From assembly GCA_913063035.1 (NCBI GenBank), contig CAJXYS010000013.1, positions 1-64,000 of the forward strand: a DNA stretch of 64,000 bases, written 5' to 3'. Of this stretch, positions 28,698 to 37,883 are shown one piece after another (the first letter of the stretch is position 1; every line of letters begins with the position of its first letter). The notes beneath the pieces are model-generated. The model ran no database searches. It was not told the DNA's origin and saw nothing but the letters and a program-made list of their open reading frames with translations. The position numbers and the translations under genes were made by a program. This DNA comes from an uncultured Maritimibacter sp. (GTDB taxonomy: Bacteria; Pseudomonadota; Alphaproteobacteria; Rhodobacterales; Rhodobacteraceae).

Positions 28698-28886
28698 AAT
28701 ACCCCACACCGCGGACCGGCTGGCCGGAAAGAATTGCGCCGCGTCGCAGAAATGGGGTTGATCGAATCCCGCGTCCCCCCTAGATGCCGCGCCACAAGGG
28801 GAACCGATCCCAACTTCGGGCCGTCGTGGTCCGGGGGGGCGCTAAGGGACCTCTGGATTAGTCACTGGAAAGAAGGGGGTGCGGCC

Positions 28887-29417
28887 ATGACGGACGCCAA
28901 CCTCTTCCAACTGGGGATCGGTCTGGAGACAGGCGCCCACGCGGAAGACACGACCATCGGCCGTGCGGCCAACATCGATTCACCGCAGGATCTGAAACTC
29001 GTCGCCGGTCGCGACGTGCTGGACGGGTCGCGCGACGACCACTTCATCCGCCGCGATGGCAAGGTCTTCGCCGGGACCCATCTCATCATCGAGGTGGTCG
29101 ACGGCGCGGGGCTGGACGACGAGGGCCGTATCCAGCAAGCCTTCCGCGACTGCGTCGAGACCTGCGGCGCGACGCTCTTGCACATCCACACCCACAAGTT
29201 CTCGCCCCAGGGCGTGAGCGGCGTGGCGGTGCTGGCCGAGAGCCACATCTCCGTCCACACCTGGCCCGAGATCGGCTACGGCGCCTTCGACGTCTTCATG
29301 TGCGGCGACGCCGAGCCATGGCGCGCGGTCGATGTACTCTCGCGGGCCTTCGATACCGCCGACGTGCGGGTTCGGGAACTGCTGCGCGGCGACGGGCTCG
29401 TGGAGGGGGTGCAATGA
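28887..29417 (+). CDS. speD: S-adenosylmethionine decarboxylase proenzyme
   Basis: Makes decarboxylated SAM, the aminopropyl donor for spermidine. It has 176 residues from the ATG at 28887, preceded by AGAAGGGGG. The protein self-cleaves to form a pyruvoyl group at the serine in LAESHISVHTWPE, which is present, and the second half contains GYGAFDVFMCGDAEP with the catalytic cysteine. The N-terminal extension of about 50 residues before the core is longer than in the smallest bacterial forms. speE overlaps its stop by ATGA. Confidence 0.96.
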   Translation: MTDANLFQLGIGLETGAHAEDTTIGRAANIDSPQDLKLVAGRDVLDGSRDDHFIRRDGKVFAGTHLIIEVVDGAGLDDEGRIQQAFRDCVETCGATLLHIHTHKFSPQGVSGVAVLAESHISVHTWPEIGYGAFDVFMCGDAEPWRAVDVLSRAFDTADVRVRELLRGDGLVEGVQ

Positions 29418-30259
29418 CGGAATGGGCGGTCGAAACGCTGCACGATCATTACCGGCAGGCGCTCTCGGTCGGCCGTCTGCTCTATGACAGCGCGACCGGC
29501 CACCAGCGCATCAAGGTCTTCGAGAACGGCAGCTTCGGGCGCGTGATGACGCTCGACGGGGTCGTGCAGACCACCGAGGGCGACAATTTCATCTACCACG
29601 AGATGCTGACCCATGTGCCGATCCTGGCGCATGGGGCGGCGCGGCGCGTGCTCATCATCGGCGGCGGCGACGGCGGCATGGCCCGCGAGGTACTGCGCCA
29701 CGCGTCCGTCGCGCGGGTCACCATGGTGGAGATCGACGCCGGCGTGGTCGACTTCTGCAAGACCTACCTGCCGAACCTGTCGGCCGGGGCCTTCGACGAT
29801 CCGCGGCTCGATCTGGTGATCGCGGACGGCGCCGACTACATGCGCGACTGCGCCGAGCGCTTCGACGTGATCATCGTCGATTCGACCGACCCGATCGGGC
29901 CGGGAGAGGTGCTCTTCACCGACAGTTTCTATGGCCATGCCAAGCGCTGCCTGACCGATGACGGCATCCTGGTCACCCAGAACGGCGTGCCCTTCATGCA
30001 GGGCGACGAGCTGACCGGCACGATGCGCGCCTTCAAGACGCTCTTCACCGACTGGGGCTGCTACCTGGCGACGGTGCCGACCTATGCCGGCGGGCCGATG
30101 GCCTTCGGCTGGGGCACCGATGGCCCGGCCCGCGCGACGCCGGCGGAGGTGCTGCGCGGCCGCTTCGAGGCGGCGGGCATCGCGCCGGATTACTACACGC
30201 CCGAGGTCCACCGGGCCGCCTTCGCCCTGCCCGGCTACGTCCAGCGCCTGATGCCCTGA
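29414..30259 (+). CDS. speE: Spermidine synthase
   Basis: Aminopropyltransferase that converts putrescine to spermidine using the SpeD product. The start at 29414 gives 281 residues. Family motifs are GVVQTTEGDNFIYHEML, the SAM-binding VLIIGGGDGGMAREVLRH, VTMVEIDAGVVDFCKTYLP, and the catalytic DVIIVDSTDPIGPG with its Asp. It is complete and coupled to speD. This pairing gives a two-enzyme spermidine route. Confidence 0.97.
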   Translation: MTEWAVETLHDHYRQALSVGRLLYDSATGHQRIKVFENGSFGRVMTLDGVVQTTEGDNFIYHEMLTHVPILAHGAARRVLIIGGGDGGMAREVLRHASVARVTMVEIDAGVVDFCKTYLPNLSAGAFDDPRLDLVIADGADYMRDCAERFDVIIVDSTDPIGPGEVLFTDSFYGHAKRCLTDDGILVTQNGVPFMQGDELTGTMRAFKTLFTDWGCYLATVPTYAGGPMAFGWGTDGPARATPAEVLRGRFEAAGIAPDYYTPEVHRAAFALPGYVQRLMP

Positions 30260-30320
30260 GCGACGGCGGGAAACGGACTGACGCGTGCCGAAGCGCCCGC
30301 CGGGACCGGAACATGGCGGG

Positions 30321-30740
30321 TCAGCCGCGCGGCGGAATGGAATAGGTCAGGCTCGCGCGGGCGACCGGTGGCGCCATCCCCTCGGAATAGAGCAGCACGT
30401 CGCCCACGGCCAGCTGGCGGCCGAGCTTCAGAACCCGCGCCTCGCCCAGCATGTCGGTGGCCGCGGGCCGGCGCATGAAGTCGATGTTGCAGTTCGTCGT
30501 CACCGCCAGCGCCCGCGGCCCGATCCGGGCCAGCACCGCGAGATACATCGCGACATCGGCCAGTGCGAACATCGACGGCCCCGAGACCGTGCCACCGGGC
30601 CGGAGATGGCGATCGGCCACGCGCAGCCGCACGCCGATCCCGTCCGCGTCCGAGCGTTCGATCCGGAAATCCTCGGCCACCTGCGGGAACTCCCGCGCCA
30701 GGAAATCCTCCATCTCGGCGATGTTCATCTTCAGCTCCAT
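30321..30740 (-). CDS. PaaI-type hotdog thioesterase
   Basis: A 139-residue acyl-CoA thioesterase-like protein. The hotdog motif is GGTVSGPSMFALADVAMYLAV, with the SGP and ALADVAMY helix that carries the catalytic Asp, followed by TTNCNIDFMRRPA. The usual PaaI length is about 140 residues. Substrate cannot be told. It is convergent with speE and divergent from an enoyl-CoA hydratase gene 70 bases away. Confidence 0.9.
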   Translation of the reverse strand: MELKMNIAEMEDFLAREFPQVAEDFRIERSDADGIGVRLRVADRHLRPGGTVSGPSMFALADVAMYLAVLARIGPRALAVTTNCNIDFMRRPAATDMLGEARVLKLGRQLAVGDVLLYSEGMAPPVARASLTYSIPPRG

Positions 30741-30810
30741 CTCGCGGCTTTCCCTCTCGGTTCACGGCGCGTAGACTTGCCGGAAAGCACCGCGCGAACA
30801 AGGGGGATCC

Positions 30811-31605
30811 ATGACCGAACAGCTGCTTCTGCGCGAGGATCGGGGCCATGTCCGGCACCTGACCATGAACAGCCCCGGAAACCTGAACGCGCTGTCGGAC
30901 GCGATGCTGGCCGCGCTGCAGGAGGCCTTCGAGGAGATCGAGGAGACCCCCGGCATCCGCGCGGTCGTGTTGCGCGGCGCAGGCAAGGCCTTTTGCGCCG
31001 GACACGACCTGAAGGAACTGACCGCCGCGCGCCAGGCGCCCGATGGCGGACAGGCGGCCTTCCGCGATGTGTTCGAGCGTTGCTCGCGCATGATGCAGAC
31101 GATTCCCCGCCTGCCCCAGCCCGTCATCGCCGAGGTCCACGGCATCGCCACCGCGGCAGGCTGCCAGCTGGTTGCGAGCTGCGACATGGCGGTCGCGGCC
31201 GAGGGCACGCGCTTCGGCGTCAACGGCGTCAATATCGGGCTGTTCTGCTCGACCCCGATGGTCGCACTCAGCCGCAACGTGCCGCGCAAGAAAGCCTTCG
31301 AGATGCTGACCACCGGGCGCTTCGTCGAAGCGACCGAGGCCGAACGGCTCGGGCTCGTCAACCGTGTCGTGGCCCCGGAGGATCTCGGCACGGAAACGGC
31401 GGAGCTGGCCGAAACGGTGGCCGCGAAGCTCTCCACCGCGGTCAAGATCGGCAAGCGCGCCTTCTACGAACAGGTCGAGATGGATCTTGCCGCCGCCTAT
31501 GCCCATACCGGCGCGGTGATGGTCGAGAACATGATGGATCGCGACACCGCCGAAGGCATCACGGCCTTCCTCGAGAAGCGCCCGCCGGACTGGGCCGATC
31601 GCTGA
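30811..31605 (+). CDS. Enoyl-CoA hydratase (ECHDC3-like)
   Basis: A 264-residue crotonase-fold protein. The first oxyanion segment is GKAFCAGHDLKEL and the second HGIATAAGCQLVASCDMAVAA. The usual catalytic glutamates of classical enoyl-CoA hydratases are replaced in the loop NIGLFCSTPMVALSRN, as in the ECHDC3 group. Hydratase activity is therefore unproved. The gene is complete and stands alone, with only three bases to the convergent M32 peptidase. Confidence 0.85.
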   Translation: MTEQLLLREDRGHVRHLTMNSPGNLNALSDAMLAALQEAFEEIEETPGIRAVVLRGAGKAFCAGHDLKELTAARQAPDGGQAAFRDVFERCSRMMQTIPRLPQPVIAEVHGIATAAGCQLVASCDMAVAAEGTRFGVNGVNIGLFCSTPMVALSRNVPRKKAFEMLTTGRFVEATEAERLGLVNRVVAPEDLGTETAELAETVAAKLSTAVKIGKRAFYEQVEMDLAAAYAHTGAVMVENMMDRDTAEGITAFLEKRPPDWADR

Positions 31606-31608
31606 GGC

Positions 31609-33087
31609 TCAGACGCCGTAGAGCGCCCCGAACTTGGCATCGAGATAGGCCAGCAGCGGCTCCTCGCTGACCGGGCGTCCGGCCGCGCGCTCGATCACCG
31701 CGCGGGGTTCCATCAAGCCGCCATGGCGCTGCACCGACTCGCGCAGCCACGCCACCGCCGGCCGCGCGTCTCCGCGGGCGAGATCGTCCTCCAGCCTCGG
31801 CAGCGCCGCGGTCAGCGCCGCGTTCAGGCAGCCGGCATAGACGTTGCCGAGCGTGTAGGTCGGGAAATAGCCGAAGAGCCCGACGGACCAGTGCACGTCC
31901 TGCAGCACGCCGTTCGAGGCCCGGTCCACGGGATAGCCGAAATCGGCCTCGAAACGGGCGTTCCAGGCCTCTTCCAGGTCGTTGACCGCGAGATCGCCGG
32001 CGATCATGCGCCGTTCGAGATCGAAGCGCAGAAGGACGTGGAGGTTGTATTGAACCTCGTCGGCCTCGGTTCGGATGAACCCGCCATGCACCCGGTTCAC
32101 GGCGGCGTAGAAGGACTCTTCGTCCGGGATGCCGAAATCGCCGAAGCGGTCGCGCATCCGCCCGTAAAGCCAGCCGGTGAAGGCCCGCGAGCGGCCGAGC
32201 TGGTTCTCGCAGATCCGGCTCTGGCTTTCATGAACCCCCATGGAGACGCCCTGCCCGACCGGCGTCATCGCGTAGCCCGGCGCGATCCCCTGTTCGTAAA
32301 GCGCGTGACCGACCTCGTGGATGGTCGAGTAGAAGCAGTTGAAGGGATCGGTCTCGGAGACGCGTGTGGTGATGCGCACGTCGCTGCCGCCGCCCGACGT
32401 GAACGGGTGCACCGACGTGTCGAGCCGTCCGCGCGACCAGTCGTAGCCGAAGGCGTCGGCCAGTTCGCGGGCCATGGCCATCTGGATCTCGGCCGGGAAC
32501 GCCCCCCGGGGCGCGGGCGGGCTCCGCTCGGCACCCGCGATCCGGGCGCGCAGCGCCACCAGGCGCGCCCGCAGACGGTCGAAAAGCGCCTCGAGCTCGT
32601 CATGCCGCGCGCCCGGCTCGTAGTCGTCGAGAAGGGCGTCATAGGCGTCCCCGCCATCGGCCAGCGCCGCAGCCTCTTCCTTTTTCAGGCGCAGGACCTC
32701 CGTCAGGGTGGGTGCGAAGGCGGCGAAATCATCCGCCGCCCGCGCGTCGGCCCAGACGCCCTGCGCCGTGCTGGTGACACGGGCCAGTTCGGCGGCGAGC
32801 CGGGCCGGCACCCGCGTCGCGCGGGCATAATCGTGCCGGATATGGCGCATCTGCGCGCGCCCGACGGTGTCGAGCGCGGCGTCGTCGACCGCGGCAAGCC
32901 AGTCCCCGATCCGCGGATCGGTGCGCCTTTCGTGCAGGAGATGCGCCAGCGTCCCCTGCCAGGCCGCGCGTTGCCCCGCCGCGCCGCGGGGCATCATCGT
33001 CTCCTGGTCCCAGCCGAGCAGGCCGGAAATCCCCGCCAGCGCCTCGGTCTCGCGCTGGAAGGCCATCAGATCGTCGAAGGCGCTCAT
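31609..33087 (-). CDS. Carboxypeptidase M32 (Taq-like metallopeptidase)
   Basis: Zinc carboxypeptidase of 492 residues. The metal motif HEXXH appears as TIHEVGHALYEQG near residue 260, and GVHESQSRICENQLGRS supplies the downstream glutamate, as in Thermus carboxypeptidase. The C-terminal third has HVLLRFDLERRMIAGDLAV. The start at 33087 overlaps the ctaA stop by ATGA. The link to heme A synthase is an odd pairing with no clear shared role. No signal peptide is present, so it is cytoplasmic. Confidence 0.94.
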   Translation of the reverse strand: MSAFDDLMAFQRETEALAGISGLLGWDQETMMPRGAAGQRAAWQGTLAHLLHERRTDPRIGDWLAAVDDAALDTVGRAQMRHIRHDYARATRVPARLAAELARVTSTAQGVWADARAADDFAAFAPTLTEVLRLKKEEAAALADGGDAYDALLDDYEPGARHDELEALFDRLRARLVALRARIAGAERSPPAPRGAFPAEIQMAMARELADAFGYDWSRGRLDTSVHPFTSGGGSDVRITTRVSETDPFNCFYSTIHEVGHALYEQGIAPGYAMTPVGQGVSMGVHESQSRICENQLGRSRAFTGWLYGRMRDRFGDFGIPDEESFYAAVNRVHGGFIRTEADEVQYNLHVLLRFDLERRMIAGDLAVNDLEEAWNARFEADFGYPVDRASNGVLQDVHWSVGLFGYFPTYTLGNVYAGCLNAALTAALPRLEDDLARGDARPAVAWLRESVQRHGGLMEPRAVIERAAGRPVSEEPLLAYLDAKFGALYGV

Positions 33088-34244
33088 GCGCTGCCCCGCA
33101 CGCTCTGGGCGGTGGGATACATGGTCTGGAAGCGTGCGCGCAGCACCAGCACGATCACGGCCACGGCGCCCAGCTGATGAATGATCGCGATCTGCCAGGG
33201 GGCGGCGTAGAGCACGGTGACGATGCCCAGCACCATCTGCCCGAAGATCGCGACGGCCATCCAGTCGAAGGCCCGGCGGGTGCGGACAAGGGGGCTGCCG
33301 CGCGCCTTCCACCACGCGAAGAGCGCGAAGACGAACAACAGATAGCCCGCCATGCGATGCATGAATTGAACGAGACCCGGGTTCTCGAAGAAGGCTCGCC
33401 AGGTGGCGCCATTGTCGGCCCCGGGCACGTAGAAGGCATCGGCCGGGAAGAAAGCGCCGTTCATCAGTGGCCAGGTCGGGAAGCCGCGCCCCGCATCGAT
33501 GCCCGCCACCAGCGCGCCCAGAAGGATCTGAAGGAACGAAAAATGCAGAACGCCGGTGGCGAGGCCCTTCAGCTTCGGTTCGGCGCCGCGCCGGGCCTGG
33601 ATCAGCTCACGCTCCTCGCGGCCGAGCGTCAAGACGTACCACGAAATGAGCGCCAGGATGACGAAGGCGATGCCGAGATGGGTGGCGAGCCGATAGGAGG
33701 CGACATCCACCATCGTCCCGGTCAGACCCGAGGACACCATCCACCAGCCGATCGCGCCCTGCAGCCCCCCGAGCGCCCCCAGCCCGAGCAACCGGCCGGT
33801 CCAGCCGGGCGGGATCTGCCGGCGGACAAGGAACCACAGAAAGCCCGCGGCCCAGACCAGCCCGATCACCCGGCCAAGCTGGCGGTGGCCCCATTCCCAC
33901 CAGTAGATGACCTTGAACTCGGCAAGGCTCATGCCCTTGTTCTGCAACTGGTATTCCGGGATTGCGCGATACTTGTCGAACTCGGACTCCCAGTCGGCCG
34001 CGCTCATCGGCGGCAGCGCCCCGGTCACCGGCTTCCATTCCGTGATCGACAACCCGCTGTCGGTGAGCCGCGTCAGCCCGCCCACGGCGATCATGACGAC
34101 CACGAGCGCGAACAACACCATCAGCCAGGCGCGGATCGCCCCGCGCGCCCCGCGCCGCGCCCGGTCGATCAGCCCGGTCTGCGGCGCCGCCTCTGCGCGG
34201 GCCTCGCTGCCCACTTCCTCGAAAATACTCCGTTTCCCGCTCAT
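33084..34244 (-). CDS. ctaA: Heme A synthase (COX15/CtaA)
   Basis: Membrane enzyme that oxidises the methyl group of heme O to make heme A for cytochrome oxidase. The start at 34244 gives 386 residues and is preceded by GGAGAGAGG. About eight transmembrane helices are seen. Family features include VGGLTRLTDSGLSITEWKPVTG, WWEWGHRQLGR with a heme-ligand His, SGLTGTMVDVASYRLATHLG, and VQFMHRMAGYLLF. It overlaps the peptidase gene downstream. Confidence 0.96.
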   Translation of the reverse strand: MSGKRSIFEEVGSEARAEAAPQTGLIDRARRGARGAIRAWLMVLFALVVVMIAVGGLTRLTDSGLSITEWKPVTGALPPMSAADWESEFDKYRAIPEYQLQNKGMSLAEFKVIYWWEWGHRQLGRVIGLVWAAGFLWFLVRRQIPPGWTGRLLGLGALGGLQGAIGWWMVSSGLTGTMVDVASYRLATHLGIAFVILALISWYVLTLGREERELIQARRGAEPKLKGLATGVLHFSFLQILLGALVAGIDAGRGFPTWPLMNGAFFPADAFYVPGADNGATWRAFFENPGLVQFMHRMAGYLLFVFALFAWWKARGSPLVRTRRAFDWMAVAIFGQMVLGIVTVLYAAPWQIAIIHQLGAVAVIVLVLRARFQTMYPTAQSVRGSA

Positions 34245-34293
34245 GCCTCTCTCCTCCGGCGCAGGCGAACGATAGGCCGCGCCCCTGCCCCCT

Positions 34294-35073
34294 TCAAGGC
34301 GCGTCGGACCCGCCATCCCTGCGGCGGGTGATCGCGCGCATGATGCCGTGCAGCGTCTGCACGTCGGCTGTCGTCAGATCCAGCCGGGCGAACATGTTGC
34401 GCAGGTTGCGGCGCATGCCCTCGGCCTTGGACTCGGGCCAGAAGAACCCGACCGCGTCCAGCGCGGCCTCGTAACGGTCGCCGAGCTTTTCTATCTCGAC
34501 GCCGCTGGCGAAACGGGTCCTGGCCATCTCGACGACCTCGGGCACGGCCTCTTCGGTCTGGCGGCGCCATTCATAGGCCGTCAGCAGCACGCATTGCGCG
34601 AGGTTCAGCGAGGGAAAGGCCGGGTTCACCGGCACCGAGATGATCGCGTTGGCCCGCGCCACGTCGTCATTGGTCAGCCCGGCGCGTTCCGGGCCGAAGA
34701 GCACGCCCACCTGCTGGCCCTCGGCGATCAGGGCCCGCGCATGCTGCATCGCGCGCTCGGGCGTCATGACCGGCTTGGTCATCTCGCGGCCACGCGCGGT
34801 GGTGGCGAAGACGTAGTTGAGATCACCGAGCGCATCGGCGGTGCCATCGTAGAGCCCCGCGCCGTCCAGCAGCCGCCCGGCGCCGCTGGCCATCGCCACG
34901 GCCTTGGGGTTCGGCCAGCCGTCGCGGGGCGCGACCACGCGCATCCGCTCCAGCCCGAAATTCCACATCGCCCGCGCCGCCGCGCCGATATTCTCGCCCA
35001 TCTGGGGCTCGACCAGCACGAAGGCCGGCTGCGGCCCGGCCCAGGCCCCGCTCTGGCCCGCTTCGCTCGTCAT
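34294..35073 (-). CDS. trmJ: tRNA (cytidine/uridine-2'-O)-methyltransferase TrmJ
   Basis: SpoU-family enzyme that methylates the ribose of tRNA position 32. The start at 35073 gives 259 residues; longer readings upstream would be spurious. The knot motifs are PQMGENIGAAARAMWNFGL, GVLFGPERAGLTNDDVA and VNPAFPSLNLAQCVLLTAYEW. A helical C-terminal extension of about 80 residues is typical of TrmJ. It is divergent from the small TfoX-like gene. Confidence 0.93.
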   Translation of the reverse strand: MTSEAGQSGAWAGPQPAFVLVEPQMGENIGAAARAMWNFGLERMRVVAPRDGWPNPKAVAMASGAGRLLDGAGLYDGTADALGDLNYVFATTARGREMTKPVMTPERAMQHARALIAEGQQVGVLFGPERAGLTNDDVARANAIISVPVNPAFPSLNLAQCVLLTAYEWRRQTEEAVPEVVEMARTRFASGVEIEKLGDRYEAALDAVGFFWPESKAEGMRRNLRNMFARLDLTTADVQTLHGIMRAITRRRDGGSDAP

Positions 35074-35140
35074 GATCCTGTCTCCCGGAAAACCCGCGGG
35101 CGTGATACGCTGCGCGCAGTATCGGTGCAAGGAGATGGGT

Positions 35141-35470
35141 ATGGCATACGACGCGGGGCTGGCGCAGCTGATGCGCGACGACCTGGACGGGCGCGACGGG
35201 ATCACGGAACGGCGGATGTTCGGCGGGATGTGCTTCATTCTGGATGGCAACATGCTCTGCGGCGTTCACCAGGGCGGCGCGATGTATCGCGTCGGCAAGC
35301 AGAACGAGGCGGCCGCGCTGGCGATCCCGGGCGCCGGGCCGATGCAATTCACCGGTCGGCGCATGGGCGGGTTCGTCGACATCGAGAGCGACGCGATGGC
35401 CGACGACGCGCGCCGGATGCAATGGCTGGCGCTGGCGGAGAATTTCGTCTCGGGCCTGCCGGCGAAGTAG
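35141..35470 (+). CDS. TfoX N-terminal domain protein
   Basis: A 109-residue protein of the TfoX_N family. It begins MAYDAGLAQLMRDDL and has the family core ERRMFGGMCFILDGNMLCGVH, then MYRVGKQNEAAAL and MGGFVDIESDAM. AAGGAG at 35129-35134 is six bases before the chosen ATG at 35141; the earlier ATG at 35135 is too close to it. Related domains occur in competence regulator TfoX, but this short protein has no DNA-binding or C-terminal domain. Function unknown. Confidence 0.88.
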   Translation: MAYDAGLAQLMRDDLDGRDGITERRMFGGMCFILDGNMLCGVHQGGAMYRVGKQNEAAALAIPGAGPMQFTGRRMGGFVDIESDAMADDARRMQWLALAENFVSGLPAK

Positions 35471-35520
35471 CCAAGCGCGCTCTGGCGCGTTAAGAGGGCC
35501 GAAAGACCGGACGAGGCCCC

Positions 35521-36141
35521 ATGTCAGACGCAGAACAGCCGCAGATCTATCTTATCTCGCCGCCCGCCTTCGACCTTGGCAGCTATCCGGCCACGCTGGC
35601 CCGCATCCTCGACGCCGAACCGGTGGCCTGCCTGCGCCTCGCGCTGGCGGCCCCGGAAGAAGACGACCTCGCGCGTGCGGCCGACGCGCTCCGCCCGCTC
35701 TGCCACGACCGCGACATACCACTCGTCATCGACACCCATTACCGGCTGGTCGAGCGGCTCGGGCTGGACGGGGTGCACCTGCCCGACGGCGCGCGCAACG
35801 TGCGCGGCGTGCGCAAGGAGCTGGGCAGCGACGCGATCCTCGGGGCCTATTGCGGCGCGTCGCGCCATGCCGGGCTGAACGCGGGCGAGGCCGGGGCGGA
35901 CTACATCGCCTTCGGCCCCGTGACGGATACGCCGCTCGGCGACGGAACCGTGGCCGGGGCAGAGCTTTTCGCCTGGTGGTCCGAGATGATCGAGCTGCCG
36001 GTCGTGGCCGAGGGTGCGCTGACCGGCGACGCGGTCGCGCAGCTGGCGCCGGTGGTCGATTTCTTCGGCGTCGGCCACGAGATCTGGGCCGAGGACGATC
36101 CGCTCGCCGCGCTGCGGGCACTGCTGGCGCCGCTGCGCTGA
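35521..36141 (+). CDS. Thiamine-phosphate-synthase-like protein, possibly non-catalytic
   Basis: A 206-residue TIM-barrel protein of the ThiE/TenI superfamily. It keeps DGVHLPD near residue 80 and EAGADYIAFGPVTDT near 125. The usual STHS-type segment is CGASRH here, and the phosphate-binding IGGI region reads AEGALTG. These differences make real ThiE activity doubtful. It is followed by the convergent olsA gene after four bases. It may be a TenI-like or repurposed member. Confidence 0.75.
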   Translation: MSDAEQPQIYLISPPAFDLGSYPATLARILDAEPVACLRLALAAPEEDDLARAADALRPLCHDRDIPLVIDTHYRLVERLGLDGVHLPDGARNVRGVRKELGSDAILGAYCGASRHAGLNAGEAGADYIAFGPVTDTPLGDGTVAGAELFAWWSEMIELPVVAEGALTGDAVAQLAPVVDFFGVGHEIWAEDDPLAALRALLAPLR

Positions 36142-36145
36142 CGGA

Positions 36146-36955
36146 TCAGAGATCGAGCCCCTCGCGCACGCGGGCCTCGCAATACAGCGTCAGCGCCTTG
36201 CGGTGCGGAAACTCCGACACCTTGACCGGTTCGTGAAACACCACCTCGACCGCGCCCTGCCTCGGCGCGGCCAGAACCGTCAGCAGGTGACGGCCGAAAT
36301 CCATGTCGCCCCACCAGCCATAGAACCGCGGATCCGTTCCCGGCGGCGGGTGGTAGACCACGGTGACCGGCTGGACATGCATGAAGTCCACGATCTCGGG
36401 CGCGAAGAAGGCGGCGAAAAGCGTCGACTTGAAGGGCAGCACGCGCACGCCGTCGGTGCTCGTGCCCTCGGGGAAGAACAGCAGCTTGTCGCCGCGCCGC
36501 AGCCGGGCCTCGAATTCTTCCTTCTGGCGCCGGGCGTGGTTTCGGTTGCGCTCGATGAAGACGGTGCCGGTGGCGCGCGCAAGCCAGCCGATACCGGGCC
36601 AGCCCCGCACCTCGGCCTTGGAGACGAAAAAGATCCGCTGCGGCGCGTTCAGCGTGAAGATGTCGAGCCAGGACGCATGGTTGGCCACCACCGCCCCCCG
36701 GTGGCGCATCGGCGCGCCTCGCACGGAAAACCCGATCCCCAGGATCACGAAGGCCGCCTTGCACACGAGCTGGGTGATATGGGGCGTGACGGGCCGCCCC
36801 CAGGGCCACTCGACCAGGCGCACCGCCAACAGGAGCAACAGGCCGCCATAGGTCACGGCGCCAAGCGTCACGCCGCGGGCCAGCACGCGCAGCCAGCCCG
36901 CCGGGCCGATCGGCGGCGTCTCGGGGATGTCGTCGGAATGCCAGGTGGCGCTCAT
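36146..36955 (-). CDS. olsA: Lyso-ornithine lipid O-acyltransferase
   Basis: Second enzyme of ornithine lipid synthesis, which adds the acyl group to lyso-ornithine lipid. It has 269 residues, an N-terminal membrane helix (AVTYGGLLLLLAVRLV), and the PlsC motifs NHASWLD near residue 93 and FFPEGTSTDG near 160. It follows olsB by four bases, and this pairing makes the OlsA call firmer than the sequence alone would. Ornithine lipids are common membrane lipids in this group, often used when phosphate is scarce. Confidence 0.92.
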   Translation of the reverse strand: MSATWHSDDIPETPPIGPAGWLRVLARGVTLGAVTYGGLLLLLAVRLVEWPWGRPVTPHITQLVCKAAFVILGIGFSVRGAPMRHRGAVVANHASWLDIFTLNAPQRIFFVSKAEVRGWPGIGWLARATGTVFIERNRNHARRQKEEFEARLRRGDKLLFFPEGTSTDGVRVLPFKSTLFAAFFAPEIVDFMHVQPVTVVYHPPPGTDPRFYGWWGDMDFGRHLLTVLAAPRQGAVEVVFHEPVKVSEFPHRKALTLYCEARVREGLDL

Positions 36956-36959
36956 GGCC

Positions 36960-37739
36960 TCAGCCCTCGCGGCCCCGGACGTAGAAGCTCCGGTGGCGTT
37001 CGGACATGCGCGTCGTATCCATCAGCAAGCAGACATCGGTGGTGTTGAAGGCATGATCCACGAAGGCCCCGTCGCCCACGAAGCCGCCGAGCCGGAGATA
37101 GGCCTTGATCAGCGCCGGGGTCGCCACCATCGCCGCGCGCCGGTCGACGGCCTCGCGCGGGAGCCGGTCCATCGGCGTGTAATGCGGCGCGATCGCGCGG
37201 ACCCGCAGGTCCGGCGGCGCGAGATGGTTGTAATGAAGATAGGACAGCGGCTGGCTCAGCGCCTCGGGATCCGTGCCGTGAAAGCTTGCTACGCCGAAGA
37301 GGATCTCGATGCCGTTGTCGAGCACGTATTCGGCCAGCGCGTTCCACATGTGGAACATCGCCGTGCCGCCGCGATGATCGGGATGCACGCAGGACCGGCC
37401 AAGCTCGAGCAGCTTGCGCCCGGAGGCCAGCAAGGGGGACAGGTCGTATTCCGTCGCCGTGTAAAAGCCTCCCGCCCGGTCCGCATCCGCCCCCTTGAGC
37501 AGCCGGTAGACGCCCACCACGTCGTCGAGCGCATCGGCGTCCCGGCGCGTGTCGATGAGCAGCAGGTGATCGTAATAGGCGTCGTAGCGATCCGTTTCGA
37601 GCCGGTTCTCGTGATCGACGCCCGCGCCGTCACCGCCCAGTTCGGCCACGAACACGTCGTAGCGCAGGCGCTGCGCGGCGCGCAAATCGCGCGCGTCGCG
37701 CGCGAGACGCAGCTCGTAATGACTGTCGTCAGGTTTCAT
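36960..37739 (-). CDS. olsB: Ornithine N-acyltransferase
   Basis: First enzyme of ornithine lipid synthesis, joining a 3-hydroxyacyl group to ornithine. It has 259 residues. The OlsB family features include LRYDVFVAELGGDGAG at the N-terminus, FYTATEYDLSPLLASGRKLLELGRSCVHP in the middle, and GVASFHGTDPEAL. The family uses acyl-carrier protein substrates. olsA follows after four bases. A good promoter lies about 40-70 bases upstream. Confidence 0.94.
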   Translation of the reverse strand: MKPDDSHYELRLARDARDLRAAQRLRYDVFVAELGGDGAGVDHENRLETDRYDAYYDHLLLIDTRRDADALDDVVGVYRLLKGADADRAGGFYTATEYDLSPLLASGRKLLELGRSCVHPDHRGGTAMFHMWNALAEYVLDNGIEILFGVASFHGTDPEALSQPLSYLHYNHLAPPDLRVRAIAPHYTPMDRLPREAVDRRAAMVATPALIKAYLRLGGFVGDGAFVDHAFNTTDVCLLMDTTRMSERHRSFYVRGREG

Positions 37740-37776
37740 CGGTCACGGTCTGCCTGCCCCGCAGGAACGTTCCGGG

Positions 37777-37805
37777 TTGATAGGCACAGAGCGGTCCGAT
37801 TGCAA
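37777..37805 (-). promoter_or_regulatory. Promoter of olsBA
   Basis: On the minus strand TTGCAA (37805-37800), 17 bases and TATCAA (37782-37777) form a good promoter. The predicted start near 37770 gives a leader of about 30 bases to olsB. No phosphate-regulon box was noticed here. Confidence 0.6.
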
Positions 37806-37883
37806 CATCGCCGCGCCGGGGCACCAGGCTGTTGCGCACTCGTTTAGGTTGTGCTAGAGATCTTTGTATCGCCCTAAAGGAAA

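Noticed and set aside
28783..28860. Short upstream frame in the speD leader
   Set aside because: No ribosome site and no conserved pattern in the peptide; probably chance.
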